Shown here: one piece after another, positions 34,909 to 42,909 of the stretch
Numbering within the stretch: the first letter of the stretch is position 1
Layout of the letters: each line of letters opens with the position of its first letter
Source of the DNA: Io17-Chloro-G2 sp963663135
GTDB taxonomy: Bacteria > Chloroflexota > Dehalococcoidia > Lucifugimonadales > UBA3495
Assembly (NCBI GenBank): GCA_963663135.2
Contig: CAXXRM010000005.1
Span: 1,364,001 to 1,428,000 of the forward strand
Direction of reading: 5' to 3'
Length of the DNA stretch: 64,000 nt
The notes under the pieces: generated by a model
Told to the model about the DNA's origin: nothing
Databases searched by the model: none
What the model saw: the letters and a program-made list of their open reading frames with translations, nothing else
Made by a program: the position numbers and the translations under genes

Positions 34909-36198
34909 TCACCTGCTACTTCCGGCTGCCTCGGATTCCTCATCAGTCAGCACCCGCACCCGGCCGTAGACGCCGTCATAGCCCGGGACCACTGACACCC
35001 CTCCGTTGCGAGCGCGGAGAATCAACCGGGCCAGAGATTCCCCGCCGGCTATGGTTAGCTCCTCAAAGGTTGCCTTGGTCAACGCCCGGATCTCTCCGCC
35101 AACCTGGGGCGTAATGCGCAGGTATTCCGCCTGCACCTTTTTGCTGCCCTCCCCCACACCCATACATTGGGCCATTATCCCCTGGAGGGGCGTCAGCCTG
35201 AAGAAGGGCGGTCGGTTGGCCGCCCCGTCCACCGTTGCAGCTAATCCGGATGCCGGATCGCCCCCCAACCCCGGGGAGGCGTCCACCCCGCCGGACAACT
35301 CCAACAACCGGTGCAACACCCCCAGGGTCAATTGGCGTCCGCACTGGGGGCACCGGCCCGATGACCCCAGGGTTTCCTCCGGGCCCAGGCTGACGCCGCA
35401 CTTTCGATGCCCGCTGTAATGGTACTTCCCCTCTTCAGCATAAAATTCCACGGTGTAAGCAATCCGCTGGCATTCCAACGCCTCGGCCAAACCGGAGTAG
35501 CTCATTTCGCCCTCGAACGCCGTGGCCTCCCGGCCCAGTTTGACCGCCGAGTGTGCGTCAGAGAAGGAAACAATGCTCTTGCCCGCCATTTCCGGAACTT
35601 GCCAGTTCATGGCCGGGTCGCTGGAAAGACCCGTCTCAATGGCGTGGATCTGCGGGTACATGTCCTGGAAGCATTCCTCTAAAGAGTCGTATCCTGTTTT
35701 CGACCCCAACACCCCGTACCAGGGTGTCCAAACGTGTGCGGGAATAAAAAAACATTGGTCATTGCAATCCAATACCAGGGAAACCAGGTCCCTGGCCGAT
35801 ATTTTCAGGGTAGGCCGGCCGTCGGAATCGAGCCTGCCAAGTGGCGTCAAACGCTTGTTGATCGCATCGACGGTTTCAAAATCCGGGGCGAACATGAGCA
35901 AGTGCAGCCTTTTGGCCCGGCTCCCCTGCCGGTAAACGCAACTGACCTCGGTGCCAAGCACGAAATGAACGCCGTTCGATTTATAAAGTCCTCCCCTCGA
36001 TCCGGGAATCGATCCGGGGATTGCCGGGATCAAACCCCGGCGTAACTCCTCCAACCATGCGGGATGCGTGAAATCGGCAGAAGCCAAAAGGTCGATTCCC
36101 TTTAACTTGGCCCAGGTCGTCAAGCTATCCAGGGAAAGGTTTTTGCTGGTGGAATATGCGTAGCGGGAATGGACGTGGAGGTCGGCAATATAGGCCAT
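34909..36198 (-). CDS. PHP-domain endonuclease Q (EndoQ)-like protein
   Basis: A 429-residue protein of the endonuclease Q family, which nicks DNA 5' to deaminated or abasic bases. Seen: PHP domain start IADLHVHSRYAYSTSKNLS, SADFTHP, LGTEVSCVY, HLLMFAPDF, PAHVWTPWYGVLGSKTGYDS, IETGLSSDPAMNW, SFSDAHS; then a four-Cys zinc region (HRKCGVSLGPEE and RCPQCGRQL) and a C-terminal part ending PGYDGVYGRVRV. The ATG at 36198 is preferred; GTG at 36213 is possible. EndoQ occurs in Thermococcales and some bacteria. It is divergent from groES. Confidence 0.85.
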   Translation of the reverse strand: MAYIADLHVHSRYAYSTSKNLSLDSLTTWAKLKGIDLLASADFTHPAWLEELRRGLIPAIPGSIPGSRGGLYKSNGVHFVLGTEVSCVYRQGSRAKRLHLLMFAPDFETVDAINKRLTPLGRLDSDGRPTLKISARDLVSLVLDCNDQCFFIPAHVWTPWYGVLGSKTGYDSLEECFQDMYPQIHAIETGLSSDPAMNWQVPEMAGKSIVSFSDAHSAVKLGREATAFEGEMSYSGLAEALECQRIAYTVEFYAEEGKYHYSGHRKCGVSLGPEETLGSSGRCPQCGRQLTLGVLHRLLELSGGVDASPGLGGDPASGLAATVDGAANRPPFFRLTPLQGIMAQCMGVGEGSKKVQAEYLRITPQVGGEIRALTKATFEELTIAGGESLARLILRARNGGVSVVPGYDGVYGRVRVLTDEESEAAGSSR

Positions 36199-36288
36199 GG
36201 GCCAGTCTAGCACGGAGCGGCCTCACCGGCCTGCCTCCGAAGAAGATCCTCGGAGAAAAACCTTCTCCCAAACTTTGAAATCGACAAC

Positions 36289-36317
36289 TTGACCGGCGTC
36301 GGACATGGTCTTATTCT
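36289..36317 (+). promoter_or_regulatory. sigma-70-type promoter of groESL
   Basis: TTGACC (36289-36294) and TATTCT (36312-36317) are separated by exactly 17 bases and lie 20 bases upstream of the groES ATG. No CIRCE inverted repeat (TTAGCACTC-N9-GAGTGCTAA) is seen in the 140 bases before groES, so HrcA control is not indicated. Confidence 0.6.
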
Positions 36318-36336
36318 GTAGTCTGGAGGCTGAAAT

Positions 36337-36648
36337 ATGACTACAAGCGTAAACACAGTTACTCAAATTCATCCGATGGGAGACCGGGTGGTAATAAGGC
36401 CCATCGATGAACCGGGAATCAGCGCCGGGGGGATCATCCTGCCCGACACGGCGAAAGAGCGCCCGCAAGAGGGAGAGGTGTTGACCGCCGGCCCGGGAAG
36501 GGTCCTGAACAGCGGAAAGCGCGTGGAAATGGAGCTGAAGCCGGGGGACAAGGTCATCTACTCAAAGTACGCCGGGACAGAAGTCTCGGTTGAAGATGAA
36601 GAGTTGTTGATAATGAACTCCGGGGACATTTTGGCCAAGATTTCCTGA
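36337..36648 (+). CDS. groS: co-chaperonin GroES
   Basis: A 103-residue co-chaperonin that caps the GroEL ring. Seen: IHPMGDRVVIRPIDEP at the start, the mobile-loop region ISAGGIILPDTAKERPQEGEV, GDKVIYSKYAGTEV and ELLIMNSGDILAKIS at the end, all standard. It has a slightly extended N-terminus (MTTSVNTVTQ). CTGGAGG precedes the ATG. groL follows 47 bases downstream in the same operon. Confidence 0.96.
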   Translation: MTTSVNTVTQIHPMGDRVVIRPIDEPGISAGGIILPDTAKERPQEGEVLTAGPGRVLNSGKRVEMELKPGDKVIYSKYAGTEVSVEDEELLIMNSGDILAKIS

Positions 36649-36695
36649 TTAAATTCAAACCGGAACATTTAAAAACTCCAGGAGTGTGAGAGAGA

Positions 36696-38312
36696 ATGCC
36701 AGCCAAGCAAATTGTTAATGACCAAGAGGCGCAGCAAGCTCTGTTGCGAGGCATTGACCAACTGGCCGAAGCCGTCAAAATGACCCTTGGCCCCAATGGG
36801 CGCAACGTGATTCTGGAGCGCAAATGGGGAGCGCCGATGATCACCAATGACGGGGTTGTCATCGCCAAAGAGATTGAACTTCCCAAGTCCTTCGAGAATA
36901 TGGGCGCCCAGTTGATTAAAGGGGCGGCCACCAAGACCAACGACGTTACCGGCGACGGCACGACAACCGCCACCGTGCTGGCGCAGGTCATCGTCAAAGA
37001 AGGCATGAAGAACGTAGCCACCGGCGCCGACCCCATGGCCATCAAGACCGGCCTGGATCGGGGCGTTGCCGCCGTGGTGGCCGAGTTGAAAAAACTGGCG
37101 GTCCCCGTGGAGGGCCGCACCCACATCGGCCAGATAGCCGGTATCTCCGCCAACGATTCGGAGATTGGTGAAACCCTGGCGGAAGTGATGGAAAAGGTGG
37201 GCCGGGACGGCGTAATAACCATAGAGGAAAGCAAGGGTACCGAGTCCGAAACCGAGTTCGTCGACGGCATGACTTTCGACCGGGGCTACATCAGCCCCTA
37301 CTTTGTCACCAACCCGGAGCGCATGGACTCCACCGTCGAAGACCCCTACATCCTGATTACCGACAAGAAGATTTCCTCCACCGCCGAATTGGTGCCGCTG
37401 CTGGAACAGATACTCCAGGTTTCCAAAAACCTGGTGGTTATCGGCGAGGACATTGAAGGCGAGGCGCTGGCCGTGCTGGTGGTGAACAAAATGCGGGGCA
37501 TCATCAACGGTCTGGCCGTAAAGGCCCCCGGTTTCGGCGACCGCCGCAAGGCGATGCTGGAAGACCTTGCCATCCTGACTGGCGGCCAGGTCATCTCCGA
37601 GGAGCAGGGCCGCAAGTTGGACCTGGCCACAGTCGCCGACTTGGGCCGGGCCCGGCGCGTAGAGTCCACCAAAGACAAGACCACTATTGTGGACGGCGGC
37701 GGCAACGCGGACATGATCAAGGCCCGGGTGGACCAGATTCAGGTCCAACTCGAAGAGACCACCTCTGAATATGACAAGGAAAAGCTGCACGAGAGGATTG
37801 CAAAGCTCTCCGGCGGTGTAGCCATCATCAAGGTGGGCGCCCCAACCGAACCGCAACTTAAGGAACGAAAGCAGAGGGCGGAAGACGCTCTGGCAGCCAC
37901 CCGAGCCGCTCTTGAAGAGGGAATTGTGCCGGGAGGCGGCGTGGCGTACGTGCGGGCTCTGCCGGCCCTGGACAACCTGAAGCTGGACGCGGATGAGGCG
38001 ATAGCGCTCTCGATCTTGAAATCGGCGCTGGTGGAACCCCTGAGAATCATCGCCGAAAATTCCGGCCAGGACGGTCCGGTGGTGTTGGCCCAGGTCTCCC
38101 GGAACCCATCGACCAACTTCGGGTACGACGCATCTACCGGCGAGTTCGGGGACATGCTGGAACGGGGAATCGTAGACCCGGCCAAAGTTTCCCGCGTGGC
38201 CTTGGAAAACGCCGCAAGCGTCGCCGGCATGATCCTGACCGCCGAGTCACTGATCACCGAAGCGGAGGAAGAGCCGGAGGGCCACGGCCACGGGCATGAC
38301 CACGACTTCTAG
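36696..38312 (+). CDS. groL: chaperonin GroEL
   Basis: A 538-residue chaperonin subunit, double-ring ATPase for protein folding. Seen: TLGPNGRNVILERKWGAPMITNDGV, the ATP motif NDVTGDGTTTATVLAQ, RGYISPYFVTNPERM, AVKAPGFGDRRKAMLEDLAILTGG, and VPGGGVAYVRA near the C-terminus. The usual Gly-Gly-Met tail is replaced by a His-rich tail EGHGHGHDHDF, as in some actinobacterial and Chloroflexi GroEL1 types. AGGAG lies upstream. A strong terminator follows. Confidence 0.97.
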   Translation: MPAKQIVNDQEAQQALLRGIDQLAEAVKMTLGPNGRNVILERKWGAPMITNDGVVIAKEIELPKSFENMGAQLIKGAATKTNDVTGDGTTTATVLAQVIVKEGMKNVATGADPMAIKTGLDRGVAAVVAELKKLAVPVEGRTHIGQIAGISANDSEIGETLAEVMEKVGRDGVITIEESKGTESETEFVDGMTFDRGYISPYFVTNPERMDSTVEDPYILITDKKISSTAELVPLLEQILQVSKNLVVIGEDIEGEALAVLVVNKMRGIINGLAVKAPGFGDRRKAMLEDLAILTGGQVISEEQGRKLDLATVADLGRARRVESTKDKTTIVDGGGNADMIKARVDQIQVQLEETTSEYDKEKLHERIAKLSGGVAIIKVGAPTEPQLKERKQRAEDALAATRAALEEGIVPGGGVAYVRALPALDNLKLDADEAIALSILKSALVEPLRIIAENSGQDGPVVLAQVSRNPSTNFGYDASTGEFGDMLERGIVDPAKVSRVALENAASVAGMILTAESLITEAEEEPEGHGHGHDHDF

Positions 38313-38344
38313 GTCCAAATAGCCTGGTCCCTGTTTCAAAGTTT

Positions 38345-38372
38345 GACCCCCGGCCAACCGCCGGGGGTCTTT
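38345..38372 (+). terminator. groESL terminator
   Basis: GACCCCCGGC (38345-38354), loop CAACC, GCCGGGGGTC (38360-38369), then TTTC. The 10-bp stem is perfect. It lies 33 bases past the groL stop. Confidence 0.8.
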
Positions 38373-38438
38373 CGCGTTGGGAGTCTTTGGTGAGAGGGAG
38401 TATCTCTCCGCCCGTTCTTGCCGGCCTGAGCCATGTTG

Positions 38439-39197
38439 TCAGACGTAGCGGCCCAGAATCTCGGCCACCTCCTGGGGGCTCTTGAGCATGGCCTGGTGGC
38501 AGGAATTGACTGTCACGATTTCCACGTCGGGGAGCCCGTGGGCCATGCTAAGTTGAATCTCCGGAGGCACCAGGCGGTCCTGGCTCAGCGTTACATAGGT
38601 CACCGGGCAGGGGAGCGGGTCTTCTTCCACAGGAACCCTTGAGGTAATCACCTTGACCGGCAGCGGTCCAAAGAATCCCAACACTTCCACCAACTCCATC
38701 GGGCTCATTCCGTTGCACAGGTAGGAGCCAATAACGTAACGGGGCAGCCGGAGGTCTTGCCGTGACACCTTGCTCAAGAAGTCAAGCAGGCGATACGCCG
38801 CCCTCGAGCGGGTGGGCAAGACCGCCAGCATAGACCGTTGAGACGGCGGGACAATCCCGGCCAGCATCACCAGTCGCTTGGGTGGATTGGAGAGTTGCCG
38901 CGCAGCTTGGGAGATCAAGCTTCCGGCAAAATCATGGCCCACCAGGACCACGTCTTTTAAGCCTTCCCGCTCCACCGCCCTGACGATGGCGTGGACGCAT
39001 TCCTCCATCCGGACCTGTGCCGTGTCGCCGACCGCGTCCGAACCGTGACCCGGCAGGTCCAACGTCGACACGCGGCCCGCCTGCCGAGTTATATGCAGGC
39101 GGGGAGGGTGTTCCACCGGCGCGGTCAGTCGTCCCCACACTTTGCCCCAAGTCCAGGCGCCTTGGCCCATCCCGTGTACCAGAAGAAATTCTGTCAT
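38439..39197 (-). CDS. alpha/beta hydrolase with Asp at the nucleophile position
   Basis: A 252-residue alpha/beta-hydrolase resembling the plant methylesterase/hydroxynitrile lyase group. Seen: EFLLVHGMGQGAWTWGKVW, STLDLPGHGSDA, elbow VLVGHDFAGSLIS, acid LSQDRLVPPEIQ and His in NSCHQAMLKSP. The elbow has Asp where esterases have Ser, as in haloalkane dehalogenases and epoxide hydrolases (GHDWGG). The ATG at 39197 is taken because it starts the fold directly. The substrate is unknown. It is convergent with groL. Confidence 0.82.
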   Translation of the reverse strand: MTEFLLVHGMGQGAWTWGKVWGRLTAPVEHPPRLHITRQAGRVSTLDLPGHGSDAVGDTAQVRMEECVHAIVRAVEREGLKDVVLVGHDFAGSLISQAARQLSNPPKRLVMLAGIVPPSQRSMLAVLPTRSRAAYRLLDFLSKVSRQDLRLPRYVIGSYLCNGMSPMELVEVLGFFGPLPVKVITSRVPVEEDPLPCPVTYVTLSQDRLVPPEIQLSMAHGLPDVEIVTVNSCHQAMLKSPQEVAEILGRYV

Positions 39198-39325
39198 GCT
39201 TTCGAACCGGTTGAACTTATGAAAATTTGCGGGACGATCAACCCCACTGGCCAACCCCCATTGGGCGAAACTTTGTCATTGAGCCAAACTCTATCGAAAC
39301 CGATGCCAACCGTACCGCTCGGCGA

Positions 39326-40690
39326 TTAGACCGACATGGCCGACGCCACGGCGGACAACAGGTCCGGTTCCTCTCGGGGAAGCACCGTCCTGGGATCCAG
39401 GAACACCCGGTCTTCTTCGATTCGCGCCACCACCGGCGGGTTCCAGCGGCGTAGCCTCTCCATGACACCTTGGGGACCGCCCGGAGTGGCCGTACAACTC
39501 AGGACCAACGACCAGGAAGGCAGGGTCTCCCCCGGCAGACTGCCGCCGCCAATGGCGGAACGAGATTCCTCCACCTGCGCGGGGCATTGAAGCCGGGTAA
39601 GCCATCCCATGGCCCTTTCTTTGATCCTGGGCGCGGGCTCCGAAATCATTCGCCAAATCGGGATTTCTTGCTCCGCTTCCCCCTTGAGATAATGCAGGAG
39701 CGTGGCCGTAAGCCCGGCCAGGCTTGCCTTGTCTATGCGCACTGCCCGCGCCAGCGGATGGCTCGCCAGTCGAGCCACCAATTCCTGCTTGCCCACCACG
39801 ATTCCCGCCTGCGGGCCTCCCAGCAGCTTGTCGCCGGAAAAGAAAACCAGGCCCACGCCCGCGGCGATGCTTTCCTGGGGCATCGGCTCATGGGCCAGGC
39901 CGTAAGGCTCGGTGGGCAAGAGACATCCACTGCCTTCATCGTGCAACACTGCCACGGCCTTGCGCTCCCCCAGCGCCGTCAGTTCCGCGGGGCCCACCTC
40001 CGCGGTGAACCCCTGAACGCGGAAATTGCTGGCATGGACCTTGAGCAAAGCCGCGGTGTTTTCGGTTATTGCCGACTCGTAGTCGCTTATATACGTACGG
40101 TTCGTTGTTCCCACGTCCACTAGGTGGCCGCCGCTCTGAAGGCAAACGTCGGGAATCCTGAAACCGCCGCCAATCTCCACCGCTTCCGCCCGGGAAACGA
40201 TGACCTCTTTCCCCGCAGCCAGGGCGGATAGTCCAAGCAACACCGCTGAGGCGTTGTTGTTAACCGCCAGCGCTGCCTCTGCCCCGGTCAACCTCTTTAA
40301 CAGCCCTTGCAAGTGGGACTGCCTGGACCCCCGCCGTCCACTCTCCAGGTCCAATTCCAGGTTGCTGTATCCGCTGGAGGCTTCTTGCATGGCCCGGACA
40401 GCCGAATCGCTCAACGGAGCCCGGCCCAAATTGGTGTGCAAAATCACACCGGTCGCGTTGACCACCCGCCGCGGTTCCGACCGGGCCAGTGCCGCCAGTC
40501 GTTCCCCGACTGCCGCGGCCAATTTTTCGGCCGGCGGAGCTTCTGCCCCGCCGCGGATTTTCTGCCTCGCCCGGCCCAGTTCCTCTCGCACCAACTCGAC
40601 CACCAGTTCTCTCTGTGGCCCCGCGGCGAGTTCCGCCAGGGCGGGCGCGGCTAGAATGGTGTTGACGTTGGGGAGGTTTCGCAATTGCAT
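39326..40690 (-). CDS. selA: L-seryl-tRNA(Sec) selenium transferase (selenocysteine synthase)
   Basis: A 454-residue SelA, the PLP enzyme that converts Ser-tRNA(Sec) to Sec-tRNA(Sec) using selenophosphate. Seen: N-terminal LRNLPNVNTILAAPAL, RVVNATGVILHTNLGRAPLS, GYSNLELDLESGRRGSR, AVNNNASAVLLGLSALA, VDVGTTNRTYISDYESAI, and the PLP lysine in FFSGDKLLGGPQAGIVVG. Full length with no frameshift, so the cell makes selenoproteins. selB, selC and selD are not in the window. It fits the UGA-containing redox gene at 52568-53362. Confidence 0.95.
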   Translation of the reverse strand: MQLRNLPNVNTILAAPALAELAAGPQRELVVELVREELGRARQKIRGGAEAPPAEKLAAAVGERLAALARSEPRRVVNATGVILHTNLGRAPLSDSAVRAMQEASSGYSNLELDLESGRRGSRQSHLQGLLKRLTGAEAALAVNNNASAVLLGLSALAAGKEVIVSRAEAVEIGGGFRIPDVCLQSGGHLVDVGTTNRTYISDYESAITENTAALLKVHASNFRVQGFTAEVGPAELTALGERKAVAVLHDEGSGCLLPTEPYGLAHEPMPQESIAAGVGLVFFSGDKLLGGPQAGIVVGKQELVARLASHPLARAVRIDKASLAGLTATLLHYLKGEAEQEIPIWRMISEPAPRIKERAMGWLTRLQCPAQVEESRSAIGGGSLPGETLPSWSLVLSCTATPGGPQGVMERLRRWNPPVVARIEEDRVFLDPRTVLPREEPDLLSAVASAMSV

Positions 40691-40974
40691 CGCTGGCGTT
40701 CCGGCGCGGCGGCTTGGTCCGCTGGATCAAATGTCCGGAGATTAATTGTAGGGGTTAAATGTCCGGCTGCGCCCGACATTTTAACACGAACGACGCCGGC
40801 CGTAGGATGCCGCGCCCATGCCCCAGGTCATTCAATGGGCCGGTTTCTCTTTCACTCCCCGGCCCGAAAGTATAAAATCGCCTGTGCTCGCAGCTACCGG
40901 CGCCGGCGTTGGCGCAACGCGAGTCCATGAAATCGAGCTGCTTTATCCCCACTAGCGTGCCCAGAGGTTCATTC

Positions 40975-42210
40975 ATGCCAGCCAACCGCTACACCAACTC
41001 CGACCTGGAAGCCCTGAAAAATACGATCCGGGAAATCGTCAAGGACGAATGCGCCCCGCTGGAAGCCGAATACCTGGCGAATCCGCCGCAGGAAGGTGAA
41101 GACGACGGCGGCCCCAGGGGCGTGGCGCAAGCGGTCCAGGGCATTGTGGGTACGCTGAGTCCCGACAAGTGGGACCGGCTGACCCGAATTTCCAAAGAAA
41201 CCGGCATCTATACCTGTTTCGTACCCGAGGAATACGGCGGAGGAGGCATGGGGGCCCTGGGGCACACCATGTTGGATGAGGAAGTGCACCGGAGCATCGT
41301 CCAGTTGCCTACCTCACCTGCGCCCATGATGATGTTCGGCGCGTGCACCCAGGAACAGGAGGAGAAGTACCTGTACCCGGCCATTGACGGGAGTCTGTAC
41401 TACGCTTTTGCGCAAACCGAGCCGGAAGCCGGATCGGACCCCGGCGGTATGATGCAGACCAGGGCGGTAGCTGACGGCGACGAGTGGGTCCTCAATGGGA
41501 CCAAGATGTTTATCACCGGAGGCGAGTCGGCCGACTTTTTGCTGGTCCAGGCGGTCACCGACCCGGAAAAACGTCAACGGGGCGGCATCACCATGTTCAT
41601 TGTGGACAACCCCACGCCGGGTCTGTCGTTCGAGCCCATTCGAATTTGGAGCACCCCTACCAAATCTCACCAGAACATGGTCCATCTGGACAACGTCCGC
41701 ATTCCGCAAACCCAGGTCTTGGGTCAGGTTGGACAGGGGTTCACGTTGGGTCAAAAGTGGCTGGTTCACCACGACCGCCTGCTTCGGGGGTCGATGGCCC
41801 TGGGGATTCTCACGCGGGCTTTGGAGATGGCCCTGGAATGGGCCAAGCAACGGGTCACCTACGGCCGGCCCATCGCCGACCGCCAGGCGATCCAATGGAT
41901 GTTGACCGACGTCTATATCGACATCATGAACTTGAGGGCCTTGACCAGAGAGACCGCCGCCAGGGCCGACGACGGTGAAGACGTCAGGGTGGAAGCATCG
42001 ATGGTCAAGTACTGCGCCGGCGAGTGGGGCTGGCGAAGCATTGATAAGATTATGCAAATATTCGGCGGGCTTGGGGAATCCCTGGACATGCCCATAGCCC
42101 ACTGGTACCTGCTGCTGCGCCACGCCCGGATAGGCGGCGGCACCTCGGAAATCCATAAGTTCGTAATGGCCCGGGCACTCCTGGACGGCCGGGTTTCTTT
42201 CCAGGCATAG
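40975..42210 (+). CDS. acyl-CoA dehydrogenase family protein
   Basis: A 411-residue FAD enzyme of the acyl-CoA dehydrogenase family. Seen: FAQTEPEAGSDPGGMMQTRA and DEWVLNGTKMFITGG (FAD-binding middle domain), YGRPIADRQAIQWML, IMQIFGGLGESLDMP and the closing RIGGGTSEIHKFVMARALL. The position of the MCAD catalytic Glu (YEGT) reads GGGT, so the base must come from elsewhere or the enzyme is a specialised subtype. The ATG at 40975 has AGAGG upstream; earlier in-frame ATGs lack one. The substrate chain is unknown. Confidence 0.92.
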   Translation: MPANRYTNSDLEALKNTIREIVKDECAPLEAEYLANPPQEGEDDGGPRGVAQAVQGIVGTLSPDKWDRLTRISKETGIYTCFVPEEYGGGGMGALGHTMLDEEVHRSIVQLPTSPAPMMMFGACTQEQEEKYLYPAIDGSLYYAFAQTEPEAGSDPGGMMQTRAVADGDEWVLNGTKMFITGGESADFLLVQAVTDPEKRQRGGITMFIVDNPTPGLSFEPIRIWSTPTKSHQNMVHLDNVRIPQTQVLGQVGQGFTLGQKWLVHHDRLLRGSMALGILTRALEMALEWAKQRVTYGRPIADRQAIQWMLTDVYIDIMNLRALTRETAARADDGEDVRVEASMVKYCAGEWGWRSIDKIMQIFGGLGESLDMPIAHWYLLLRHARIGGGTSEIHKFVMARALLDGRVSFQA

Positions 42211-42278
42211 GCCCCATTCCCACCGAATCGCACCGGCCTGGACCACTCTCGTGGGCCATTATTAACACGACGGGATAG

Positions 42279-42905
42279 TTGTTACACCCACCCGGCGCCT
42301 CCACCCACTCACCCTTGCTGGTCCAGGACCGCCGGGGTGAAAGCAGTTGTTTCAACTGCGTCATAGAACATCATCAGACCCGGGCGTTCAACCTGGCCTC
42401 CCGGATGTTGGGGGATTGGGCATTGGCTGAAGACGCGGTCCAGGACGCCTTTCTTTCCGGCTATCGCTCTTTCCACCAGTTTCGGGGGGATAACCTGGCC
42501 GCCTGGCTGATGCGAATTGTGGCCAACCGGTGCCGGGACATGCTCCGGTCCCGCCGCCGAAACCCCACGGTCCGGGTGGACCCCAACCCCGGGGACCCCG
42601 ACGAGGCGGGTACAGCCCCCTCAGCCCTTGACCTGCCGTCCACGCTGGAATCACCCGAGGATCACGTCGAGAGGAGCGAGTTGAACCGAGCGATACAGAC
42701 GGCGCTAAACACCCTCTCGCAAGACCAGCGTTTGGCGTTGCTGTTGGTTGACGTCCAGGGGTTTTCCTACGAGGATGCCGGGCTTTCCATGAACTGCTCC
42801 CTGGGTACCGTTAAGTCCAGGGTCAGCCGGGGTCGGAAAGCCCTCGCCAACCGCCTCAGGAACCTGGGGGAACTTCTACCGGCACAGTTTCGTCAAGAAA
42901 CGTAG
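42279..42905 (+). CDS. ECF-type RNA polymerase sigma factor
   Basis: A sigma-70 family ECF factor of about 208 residues. Seen: region 2 (AFNLASRMLGDWALAEDAVQDAFLSGYRSF, then NLAAWLMRIVANRCRDMLRSRRR), a variable linker, and region 4 (LNTLSQDQRLALLLVDVQGFSYEDAG, GTVKSRVSRGRKALANRL) with the DNA-binding helix-turn-helix. The exact start is unsure; TTG at 42279 is the earliest in frame. It is followed 4 bases later by a membrane anti-sigma-like gene, so the two form a sensor-regulator pair responding to an envelope signal. Confidence 0.9.
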   Translation: MLHPPGASTHSPLLVQDRRGESSCFNCVIEHHQTRAFNLASRMLGDWALAEDAVQDAFLSGYRSFHQFRGDNLAAWLMRIVANRCRDMLRSRRRNPTVRVDPNPGDPDEAGTAPSALDLPSTLESPEDHVERSELNRAIQTALNTLSQDQRLALLLVDVQGFSYEDAGLSMNCSLGTVKSRVSRGRKALANRLRNLGELLPAQFRQET

Positions 42906-42909
42906 AGTC

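Noticed and set aside
36150..36337. CIRCE operator upstream of groES
   Set aside because: No TTAGCACTC / GAGTGCTAA inverted repeat found.
36669..37856. 395-codon open frame antisense to groL
   Set aside because: Composition and lack of motifs mark it as a shadow of groL.
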